This document shows, piece by piece, positions 11,501 through 19,000 of a stretch of 34,877 bases of DNA (position 1 is the stretch's first letter; every line of letters starts with the position of its first letter). A program made the translations under genes and the position numbers. The notes under the pieces were generated by a model that was not told the DNA's origin, searched no databases, and saw only the letters and a program-made list of their open reading frames with translations. This DNA comes from CAZFLD01 sp964519835 (GTDB lineage Bacteria; Spirochaetota; Spirochaetia; DSM-27196; CAZFLD01), in contig CAZFLD010000047.1 of the NCBI GenBank assembly GCA_964519835.1, positions 1-34,877 on the forward strand, read 5' to 3'.

Positions 11501-14500
11501 CGAGGGCAACGTCGTTGTGCTGCAGACGTCCTTTTACGTCGTGGCGCCGGGAGCTGCGCCGGCGTACACCAACGATCTCGTGGCGGTGGGCGACGGCTTT
11601 GGGCGCTCCGACCTACGTTTTGCTGTGTTGGAGCCGATTGTTGCCCGATTCGACGGGCGATCGCTTGCCGGCGTCCGTCTAGAAGCACCCGCCGACTCCG
11701 AACCGCCCGCCGCCGAAGCCGCCGGCGCGGCCACCGGCTCCCAAGGCAGCCTGGTTGCGGCAACAGTCGCCGACAATCGGATCACCCTGACGCCGACCGG
11801 CGCAGGCGTGGCCTCCGGCATTAGCGTCGTCGTCGAGACAATCGACGGAGTCGAATATCGTCTTGGCCCATGGGATGTGATTGCCGACCTATCACCTCCG
11901 GAGATCGTGGTTCCCCGCGACGCCGTCGGTTCGTTTGTCTCCGGGGAGCTCAGCCTGCCGGTCGAAGCACGAGATGATCTCGAAAGCCTCGATGTCCGGT
12001 TGCGGGTCGGACCCACCGGAAACGCCGCGGCGTTTCGGTCCGAGAGTCTCGACCTATCCGGGCAGACGCCTGGGCCGTATCACCTATTTGTGATTGCGGA
12101 AGATGGATTTGGCAAAGTGAGTGAGGCTTGGATCCCGGTGTTTGTAGATTTCGAGGACCCCACGGTACGCTTTATCGCACCCTCTGAAGGCGATGTTATC
12201 AACGGTCGAACTTCTGTGTTCGGCGTTGTTGATAGCTTCAGCGACGTTGTCTTGCTCGAGTACAGCCTCAACGGAGAGACCTATGAGTCGACCCCGGTGG
12301 ATGCCTACGGCCGGTTCTTGATCACGACGGATTTTTCCGCCCTCGCCGACGCGGGCGAAGAGCTCGAGGTGCGAGCCCGGGACCGCGCCGGCAACACCGG
12401 AAGCCGGCGTCCCCGGGTGAGCGTCGACGCGGATGCCGACCGGCCGGTGGCTGAGATCCAAATCCCGCAAGAGGACGCCGTGGTGACCGGCGACTTCTTG
12501 GTAAGCGGCATGGTCTTTGATGACGACGGAATCGCCGCCGTCTACCGGCGAATAGACGACGGGGAATTCCTGCGCCTTCCCGGCGCCAACAACTTCTCCA
12601 TCAACGTTCCCATCGAGTCGTTGACGGACAACGAGCACGTTGTGGAGGTCTACGCGGAGGATGTATACGGTCTGGCGGGCCCGGTGGTCTCGCGCCGGTT
12701 TCGTGTGAGCCTCAGGCAGCCGGATGTCCGTCAGACGTCGCCGACGGTGGACGAAACAACTCGCGGAATCGTCACCCTTCGCGGCGAGTCAACCGACGCA
12801 AACGGAGTCGATGCCGTTGCCCTGTCACTGGACAACGGTAACAGCCGCTTGCAGGCCTCGGGTGGGGAGCAGTGGGAGTACAGCCTCGACACACGTGTGT
12901 TCACAGACGGTACCTACTCGGTCCAGTCGATCGCGACGGACGCGTATGGGATCGAGGGTAGCTCGTTTACCCTTATCAACATCGACAATACCGCTCCCGA
13001 CCTCACACTAGATCTGCCGGCCGACGGCTCGGTGGTTTCGCGAGACCTGGATTTGAGCGGCCGAGTTTCCGATGCGGTCGGCGTGGATTCGCTTACCCTC
13101 GAGCTTGCTCCTATCGGCAGGGAGGGGGAGCCCCTGGTCGTGGAGATAGACGACGAGACGGTTGTTCAGGAAGTCCTCGATGTTTCAGAGTTTCCGGAAG
13201 GCTGGTACAACCTCCAGCTCACGGCGGAAGACGCCGCGGCGAATCGATCGCTGGTGGCTCGAAATATCTACGTTCAGGACCAGGTGAGCGCGGCCTTTGT
13301 CGCCCTCTATTTTCCGCAGGTGGGCGACACGCTTTCCGGGCCGGTAGCTGTTGAAGGTCGCCTGGGAGCTTCCGTTCCGGTGGAGCGGGCACAGATAGTC
13401 CTAAACGGTGTTGTTCACGGCAACGCCCCCGCCAACAAGCGTGGCTACTTTCGCTACACTCTCGAGCCCGGCGATCTCCAGATTGGGGAGAACACAATCA
13501 GCGCCGTGATCGAACCTTCCGACGGCGAGCGAGTTGTCAGTTCCGAGCACGGTTTTGACTACCAAGCGACCGGACCACATGTGTCCATCGACAGCCACTC
13601 CATAGGCGACTTTGCCGCCGAACGACCGTGGATCGAAGGCGTGGCGGGATACACAAGCAACGTCGATCCGGAGGACAACGCCGCTCTTCGCGAGCTGAGG
13701 GTAAATAGGGTGCTTGTCAGTTTGGACAACGGTCGCAACTTCGAGCAGGCCCAGGGGACCGACGCGTGGCGCTACAGACTGGAGACCCAGGATATTCCGG
13801 AAGGTCCGTTGGCGGTCTTGGTCCGTGCTGAGTACCAAAACGGCGAGGCCGCGATTACCCGAACGATGCTGACGATCGATAAGACCGCGCCCGAGCTGGC
13901 GCTGCGCTCACCCTTCGAGGGAGTTGTTGTCAACGAGCGTATTCGCTTGGTGGGAACGGCGAGTGATGCAAACGGAGTGACCGAGGTGCAGGTTGCCCTC
14001 CGTGAGGGAGACAAGGCCGGATACGCGGTGCCGTCGTTTGTGCAAGGCATGTATATCGACGGCCATGCCCTCGGAATAACCTACTTTCAAGTAGGGCTCG
14101 GTCTGACCTTCTTCGATCAGAACGTAAAGCTCCAAGCCCAATTCGGAATGTCGCCGGAGACCGCGACCGACGGCGGCGCGGCACGCTTTGCAGGGTATAC
14201 AATCGGAGGAAAGATTTTGGCCAACGTTGCCTCGATCCCGTTCAACGCGCTCTTCGGTCCTGATTGGGATTTTTTGTCGCTCAACGTGGCACTCGGCGCG
14301 ACGTTCAACTACATCATCCTCTACGAGCCGATTACCCCCTTTGGAATGGATCCGATAGAAGGCGTTGTATTGAGTGCCATCATTGGGCAAATCGAGTTTC
14401 CCAAAGTCACGTTTGCGGACGCCACCGTCTTTAACGCAATCTCGGCATACGTCGAACCGCAGCTATGGTTTATTCCCTCCGACGTGAGGCCCGACGTAGC

Positions 14501-14540
14501 GTTTCGGCTGACATTTGGCCTGCGGGTCCAGCTCTTCTGA
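8547..14540 (+). CDS. Secreted Ig-like repeat protein with C-terminal beta-barrel (about 1997 aa)
   Basis: The open frame extends back to 7182, but that part is antisense to the 398-aa gene. I place the start at GTG 8547, directly before a signal peptide (basic L-R-I-Q-R-G, hydrophobic core, T-S-L-A-A-R); no clear ribosome site is visible, so the exact codon is uncertain. Residues about 35-1825 are Ig-like repeats with D-x-A-G-N and G-x-V-x-D-D-x-G motifs, plus some more divergent sandwich domains in the middle. Residues about 1826-1997 are alternating amphipathic strands rich in aromatic residues and Gly, ending in R-V-Q-L-F. The terminal Phe is the usual mark of an outer-membrane barrel recognised by BamA. 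I infer a surface protein with its passenger on the N-terminal side of the anchor. The first mature residues resemble only the second half of an Ig repeat. Confidence 0.8.
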   Translation: MCAGLRIQRGLSFGLAVVLALLLPTSLAARGTSEESWQDVEGIENWTHEIDISEFDEGTYNVIVRGRDPAGNEVLEGPINITIDPASDLPESRIVFPEPGGVVRGDLNVLGVAADDDGLSAVEVRLDDGSWIDVEAGEYWRHEIPQDDIDDGGHTLYTRAVDVNGLAGNESSISFVFDTRPPQVEITSHEAGAIVRGTVRFDGVARDENGIASVELSRDGRETYENLRPIYNQGEDHYTFWYNVPTTGPNGLDDGPIIYWLRVEDDSGAVNEAPYLFFVDNRGPTISVISPQLDQDVDFGEVRVVGAIRDAVGIESFVYRIGQEEVEIPLEAGNPYWSVRVDTTERTARRQPVEFVAVDTSGNQTRYVHPIVVDQDQALPRITLDEPTEDGASVGPDAVVYGSVGSVVPADVVIVEGLGDEPVEYPAFPAFAIPLADAPSGNLTLRLSGRDEEGRVGPAQQLRLTKQAAPADVRFTEIRYRDGETVEYFPGVTYDPLRPAILAGELRSDARIGRAEALIGEETPQVRLRPVAGEAVTAFELDLPSWSEVGVGNLPLDLEAEDSFGTQTSARALLSYRDLRRIDEAPGFVFADERLSDDGTIRLSGRRPFEGLIVGAEAGDADRFEDVRLEPVPDFIDLTVSGRWISLSPNSEGSAEGIFFRATDKDGFEIEAGPFSIASDSSAPVIEVTSPAGPDVSGADVSAGVLSVRGTVTDDAPLSLLEYSTDGGRNFTEIEMGSGPRTSGSRDFGVEIDLGTNPPDGIAVAVRATDVHGNVGRSLVVQNLAEAERAPGAGEDRNNDAPRVQLLMPNRSAVLSGTVVLGGVVRDLDGARVIEVAIEDGEFRRVLSFDERRHHQTFLIDLGPLDPGTHNLRIRATDRLGEAGPDVRTQVTVASPRMSVALQTVNGENARSPFFVNLGARPEVVGIVENAERLTRIRYRLDADNWTVAPNRSVDGRPTARSFSFLLPPSVPHGRHTLAVEATDREGNVVVLQTSFYVVAPGAAPAYTNDLVAVGDGFGRSDLRFAVLEPIVARFDGRSLAGVRLEAPADSEPPAAEAAGAATGSQGSLVAATVADNRITLTPTGAGVASGISVVVETIDGVEYRLGPWDVIADLSPPEIVVPRDAVGSFVSGELSLPVEARDDLESLDVRLRVGPTGNAAAFRSESLDLSGQTPGPYHLFVIAEDGFGKVSEAWIPVFVDFEDPTVRFIAPSEGDVINGRTSVFGVVDSFSDVVLLEYSLNGETYESTPVDAYGRFLITTDFSALADAGEELEVRARDRAGNTGSRRPRVSVDADADRPVAEIQIPQEDAVVTGDFLVSGMVFDDDGIAAVYRRIDDGEFLRLPGANNFSINVPIESLTDNEHVVEVYAEDVYGLAGPVVSRRFRVSLRQPDVRQTSPTVDETTRGIVTLRGESTDANGVDAVALSLDNGNSRLQASGGEQWEYSLDTRVFTDGTYSVQSIATDAYGIEGSSFTLINIDNTAPDLTLDLPADGSVVSRDLDLSGRVSDAVGVDSLTLELAPIGREGEPLVVEIDDETVVQEVLDVSEFPEGWYNLQLTAEDAAANRSLVARNIYVQDQVSAAFVALYFPQVGDTLSGPVAVEGRLGASVPVERAQIVLNGVVHGNAPANKRGYFRYTLEPGDLQIGENTISAVIEPSDGERVVSSEHGFDYQATGPHVSIDSHSIGDFAAERPWIEGVAGYTSNVDPEDNAALRELRVNRVLVSLDNGRNFEQAQGTDAWRYRLETQDIPEGPLAVLVRAEYQNGEAAITRTMLTIDKTAPELALRSPFEGVVVNERIRLVGTASDANGVTEVQVALREGDKAGYAVPSFVQGMYIDGHALGITYFQVGLGLTFFDQNVKLQAQFGMSPETATDGGAARFAGYTIGGKILANVASIPFNALFGPDWDFLSLNVALGATFNYIILYEPITPFGMDPIEGVVLSAIIGQIEFPKVTFADATVFNAISAYVEPQLWFIPSDVRPDVAFRLTFGLRVQLF

Positions 14541-14598
14541 CCACCCCACCCGGTGGAAGTTAGGGCGACGCCGGGGTATGCTTAGCAAAGCTGTCACA

Positions 14599-15705
14599 AT
14601 GAAACGCCAAGCAGTTGTGCTCCTTCTCCTGCTGATTTCCACCTACTCATACGCCGAGAGCACAGACACGGACGCGGGGGCCGTGGCGGATGACTCGTCG
14701 GCCGGCGCCGGCGCGGAAGCGTCCGCGGACCCGGCGCCGACTCTTATGATCTACGTCGAGTCCCCAGAAGAGATTTCGCAAGCCCTTCGGCGAATCGTCG
14801 GTGAGGGCCTCGCGATTCAGCTCGAGTTCTACGGGCTCCCTACGGAGATTTGCTATCTCGATCCGGGCGAATCAGCGCCGACACCCGGAGGCGTTGGGAC
14901 TACCGGCCTCGTCGCCACGGTGTCGGGCGACAGCTCTAACCTCGTCGTGGATGCGACGTATCAGAATGCCGACGGAACCGCCCAGGCCACTCGATCGTAT
15001 CAGGGACCGGTGGACTTGCGTCTGGATCGGAGCCTTGGGCGGCTCATCGACGGGATTGTGGACGATGTAGACTCGCTTATGCCGGCGCCTGAGGAGTTTG
15101 GCTCTCCCGCCGCTGACGGCGATTCCGAGGCTGACGGCGTCGTTGTGAATAACAACGACGCCGCCGTTGTCCCGTCGGCGGGCGACTCCGATGCCGTGGA
15201 GGAAGTCCCCCGAGTCCTCAGTCCCAGCTATTCGCCCGGCCTCCGGATCGGCGCTGCGTTTTCCAGTCTTATACCGATTGGAGATGCTTCACGTTACTTT
15301 GACACGCTTGTCGGTCCTGCGGTCTTTTTTGGATGGTCTTTTTGTGATTCGCTGATCACCATCGGTTTGAGCACCGGCGCCTCATTCGCCAGAGCTGCGG
15401 GCGTCTCGGTTGTGACCGACAGTGTTATTGTCCCGTTGGTCTTTGACTTCCGGCTTGCGTTCGGCTCCTACCCGCTCGAAGCCGGTTTGCGTGTCGCAGG
15501 TGGTGTTGCGATGCTGAGTCTGGACGTGCCGCAGCTAGGTTCTCCAACTTTTTTTGTGCCGACCGTGGACGGGGGCCTTACGACACAGATCTACCTCGGT
15601 GAAGTTGTGGGGATCACGGTTGACTTGGCTTTTTTGTTATATATTGAAGAATCGATTACCATCATGGGATTTCGGCCCCAAATCGGGGTGATGTTTACGT
15701 TGTAG
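14599..15705 (+). CDS. Small outer-membrane-type beta-barrel protein (368 aa)
   Basis: An ATG at 14599 gives a clean signal peptide (M-K-R-Q, hydrophobic core, Y-S-Y-A cleavage region); an in-frame ATG at 14578 would add seven residues and cannot be excluded. The mature N-terminus is Asp/Ala-rich and acidic. It is followed by a small alpha/beta domain (about residues 50-170), an acidic low-complexity linker with an N-N-N run, and a C-terminal domain (about 210-368) of short amphipathic strands typical of an 8-10-strand barrel, ending in M-F-T-L. It follows the Ig-barrel gene by 58 nt and precedes the lipoprotein gene by 4 nt, so the three are likely co-transcribed and may work in one envelope structure. 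Specific function unknown. Confidence 0.7.
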   Translation: MKRQAVVLLLLLISTYSYAESTDTDAGAVADDSSAGAGAEASADPAPTLMIYVESPEEISQALRRIVGEGLAIQLEFYGLPTEICYLDPGESAPTPGGVGTTGLVATVSGDSSNLVVDATYQNADGTAQATRSYQGPVDLRLDRSLGRLIDGIVDDVDSLMPAPEEFGSPAADGDSEADGVVVNNNDAAVVPSAGDSDAVEEVPRVLSPSYSPGLRIGAAFSSLIPIGDASRYFDTLVGPAVFFGWSFCDSLITIGLSTGASFARAAGVSVVTDSVIVPLVFDFRLAFGSYPLEAGLRVAGGVAMLSLDVPQLGSPTFFVPTVDGGLTTQIYLGEVVGITVDLAFLLYIEESITIMGFRPQIGVMFTL

Positions 15706-15709
15706 ATAG

Positions 15710-18700
15710 ATGATGACCAAACAAAAAGGCCAACAAATTGCTGCATTGTTGGGGCTGTTTTGGACACTCCTAACCGCGTCCTGTGATCAGCCGTGGACTC
15801 TTGCGCGTGTCCTAGACGGTACGGCAGGAGAGCCGCTGAGCCTCAGCCCAAATCCGGCCGATCTCTTGGCGGGCGAAGAGCTGACATTCTCCGCGGGGGG
15901 TGGTATCCCGTTCGAAGCAGAAGATGGATCGGTCCACTACCGGTTTGCGATCGTCGAAGGCGGCGGCGAAATCGACTCCGTGACCGGGGCATACACCGCG
16001 CCGGCCGTGGCGGGTTCCGCCACCGTTTCCGTCACCGACCTAGTCGACAACGTCGTCGAAGCGAGCGTAACAATCGTCGAGGCGCTCAGTCTGGAGCCGG
16101 CGCAGGTCGAGCTGTATTTCAACGAGTCTCAGAGCTTTGGTCCGTCGGGCGGCAGCCCTCCGTATGAGTTTGAGCTGACCGGAAGCGGCTCCGGAAGCCC
16201 GACGGTGGACGCACAGACCGGTGAATACACGGCAGGGGACGTAGCCGGCACTGATATTGTCACGGTCACGGACAGCGCCGGGCGTACGGTCAGTGCGGCA
16301 ATCTCGGTCCTCAAGGATCCTATCACCGTTGACGTCGACTATGTCGTCCAGTCGGTCACACACACCGCCGGAACCGATGTCGGCGGGCCGGTCCAAGGTG
16401 AGCTGGCAATCGAGAATCTCGGCACCGACGGGGGAACGGCAACGGTCAACTGGCGGGTCGTGGCCAGCACAGACATGACGCTGGACGTTCCCGCCGATCC
16501 GGTTATCGCCGCAGGGAGCATAGAGGGACTGTTGGCAGGTGGATCGTCGGAAGCCATATCCTTCGACGGACTGTGGCCGGCCGTTGCCAACGAGTACTAC
16601 CTCTTGGCTCACATTGCAGCATCAGACGACGTGAACGGCGGCAACAACACCGATACCTCGGTTCTGGTCACCATTACCGGTGTTGCACCGACACCGGATG
16701 TAAACTACCTGGCCTCAGACCTGTCCGTAACGAGCTCCACTGCCGGAGCCGGTGCGGCCGGGACCTTTGATATCTCCAACGTGGGTACGGACACCGGCTA
16801 CGCTACCCTCGCCTGGACGCTTTTTGTTTCGACCGACGCGACCTTTGATGCTAATACCGACCGTGTCGTTTCCGTGGGAACAACCACGGCGCTGGACGCC
16901 GGCGGCGTTGTCGACGACCTGGCGTTCGTGGGCACCTGGCACGAAGACGTCGGTGCCTACAATCTCTTCTTGTCGGTCTCCGCCTCGGACGAGAACGATA
17001 CGACGGACAACGTTCTCGGACCCGCTGCTGTAACCCTTGTCGCCAAAGACATCGACTACGTCGCGGACACGTGGACGGTGGCTACTCCAGTCGTCGCAGG
17101 TTCCGCGATTTCGGACTCGTTTGTTATTCGAAACCGCGGCACGTTTGACGGCTCGACCGACGTCTCTTGGACCGTGTACGCCTCCGCCGATGCCACAATC
17201 GACGTCGGAACGGACCGTATTGTTGCCTCGGGGTCCACGTCGCCTCTGAGCGCAGACGATTCCACCGACGGAAGCGGGACGGACGAGACGGTTGTCGACG
17301 TTGGCGGCACCTGGACCGAGCCTCCGGGCACGTACCACTTCATAGCTCGCCTCAGCAACAGCGAGGACGTGGCCGCCGGCAATGATTCTGACAACGATGA
17401 GGCAAGCCCCGGCGTGACGGTAACGGCTCCCGACGTGGATTATGGCATTACCACCGTACCGGCGGGCGGGTTCGCGATCGTCAGTTCCGCGGTCTCCGAG
17501 ACCTTTGCGTTTGAGAATACCGGCGCAGACGCAGGTTCATCGTCTGTTTTCTGGTACGCGTATCAATCACTCGATACGGAGTACCAAGACTCCGACGCCC
17601 TGATGGATTCGGGATCAATTGGCGGACTTGCGGCCGGAGCAACCTCCGGGGCGATCACGGTGGACGGCACGTGGCCCTCGACGTCCGGAACCTACTACAT
17701 TATCGTTCGTGTGCAGTCGGGCGAGGACGTCGACGCAACCGACAACATCGCAAGCTCATCGGCCTTCGATATCTCCGCCGGCTCGGTTGTGGACAACGTT
17801 CCGTTGAGTTTGACATCGACCTATGGGACCGTTCTGTCCGGAAGCACGATAAACGAGTCGTTTGTCGTAAAAAACACCGGAACGTTGCCCGGCAACAACA
17901 ACGTCGGGTGGACGTTGTATCTCTCCACCGACCAGATTCGTGATGGAACGGATCAAGCGGCGGCAACGGGTTCGATCGGACCGTTGGCGGGCGGCGCTAC
18001 AAGTGCGACAATCTATCCTGCCGGCAACTGGATCAGCGCCGGAACCTACTACCTCATCGTCGAGATTGACGATGCGTCCGGAGACGATGGGGACACCGGC
18101 AATAACACAATCTTTGCGGGGCCTTTTACGGTTAACGATCCACCGGATTACACGGTAGTGGGTGAGGCCGATGCCGTGTCACCGGCCATGGCCGGGAGCA
18201 CACTAACCAGCGCGACTTTTCGTATCAAACAGGTCACCGATAATCCTGGAACCGCTCCCGTTTCCTGGAAAGTTCGGGCGTCGCGGGACGTGTTCCCGAG
18301 TGGTGATGATTTTACCGTCAATAGCGGCTCTGTTGGTCCCTTGGACGTCGACGATGGGGAGGCGGAAGGACCCGACGAAGTTCTTGTGGATGTGGGTGGC
18401 ATGTGGCCATCGAGCGGGGGGCGCTTCTATCTAATCGTGAGCATCAGCTCCATAGACGACTTCGACCCCAGTAGCAACGTCTTTGTATCTCCCACGACCT
18501 ACCTGGTCTATACGTCCGTGGAGAACGAGGACGAAGTAGGCACAAACAATGACGGTGTGGGACCGACGGCCGGTGAGTTCGCGGGCGGTGACGGAGTCGA
18601 TTATCAGCACGTTGGTAACCTCGGCACTTCAGACGACTACTGGATTCAGGGTCAGGGTGATGCCGTCGAAGGAGACGGCAATGCCGAGTTTGACACGTAC

Positions 18701-18988
18701 CGCTTTGTGGTTTCGGGAGGAGTCGCGACCGTTTTTGCGGAGGTTGTTTGGGCGACGGGAGGAGACATCTTCGACTTGCGTTTGTGGGACACTTCCAGCC
18801 AGGAGCTGACATCGTCGAGCCTAACGGCGGGTCGCGAGCCCTCAGCAGGCGGGCTGGGGTGGAACAACTCTTCGTCGCCTGCCAAAACCTGGTCGGACGG
18901 TGAGACCGTCTACGTAAGTGTAGAGGACTGGGATGACGGCACAGGCGGAACGGATGTTCCCTACCTCCTCCACGTGTGGGCCGAGTGA
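15710..18988 (+). CDS. CARDB-repeat lipoprotein (1092 aa)
   Basis: The N-terminus is a lipoprotein signal: a short basic start, a hydrophobic core and the lipobox L-T-A-S-C with the lipidated Cys at residue 25. This lipobox is relaxed relative to the enterobacterial L-A-G-C form. Two Ig-like (BIG-type) units occupy about residues 38-205. Six repeats of about 115 residues follow (starting near 207, 330, 448, 577, 696 and 812), each opening with D-Y-x-V and containing the F-x-I-x-N-x-G-T, Y-Y-L-I-V and D-D-x-x-x-x-N-N patterns of CARDB domains. The last roughly 140 residues resemble a pre-peptidase C-terminal-type beta-sandwich. No catalytic domain is present. I infer a surface or periplasmic scaffold or adhesin. 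It lies 4 nt after the preceding gene, so operon membership is likely. Confidence 0.8.
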   Translation: MMTKQKGQQIAALLGLFWTLLTASCDQPWTLARVLDGTAGEPLSLSPNPADLLAGEELTFSAGGGIPFEAEDGSVHYRFAIVEGGGEIDSVTGAYTAPAVAGSATVSVTDLVDNVVEASVTIVEALSLEPAQVELYFNESQSFGPSGGSPPYEFELTGSGSGSPTVDAQTGEYTAGDVAGTDIVTVTDSAGRTVSAAISVLKDPITVDVDYVVQSVTHTAGTDVGGPVQGELAIENLGTDGGTATVNWRVVASTDMTLDVPADPVIAAGSIEGLLAGGSSEAISFDGLWPAVANEYYLLAHIAASDDVNGGNNTDTSVLVTITGVAPTPDVNYLASDLSVTSSTAGAGAAGTFDISNVGTDTGYATLAWTLFVSTDATFDANTDRVVSVGTTTALDAGGVVDDLAFVGTWHEDVGAYNLFLSVSASDENDTTDNVLGPAAVTLVAKDIDYVADTWTVATPVVAGSAISDSFVIRNRGTFDGSTDVSWTVYASADATIDVGTDRIVASGSTSPLSADDSTDGSGTDETVVDVGGTWTEPPGTYHFIARLSNSEDVAAGNDSDNDEASPGVTVTAPDVDYGITTVPAGGFAIVSSAVSETFAFENTGADAGSSSVFWYAYQSLDTEYQDSDALMDSGSIGGLAAGATSGAITVDGTWPSTSGTYYIIVRVQSGEDVDATDNIASSSAFDISAGSVVDNVPLSLTSTYGTVLSGSTINESFVVKNTGTLPGNNNVGWTLYLSTDQIRDGTDQAAATGSIGPLAGGATSATIYPAGNWISAGTYYLIVEIDDASGDDGDTGNNTIFAGPFTVNDPPDYTVVGEADAVSPAMAGSTLTSATFRIKQVTDNPGTAPVSWKVRASRDVFPSGDDFTVNSGSVGPLDVDDGEAEGPDEVLVDVGGMWPSSGGRFYLIVSISSIDDFDPSSNVFVSPTTYLVYTSVENEDEVGTNNDGVGPTAGEFAGGDGVDYQHVGNLGTSDDYWIQGQGDAVEGDGNAEFDTYRFVVSGGVATVFAEVVWATGGDIFDLRLWDTSSQELTSSSLTAGREPSAGGLGWNNSSSPAKTWSDGETVYVSVEDWDDGTGGTDVPYLLHVWAE

Positions 18989-19000
18989 GCGCCGATCTGA

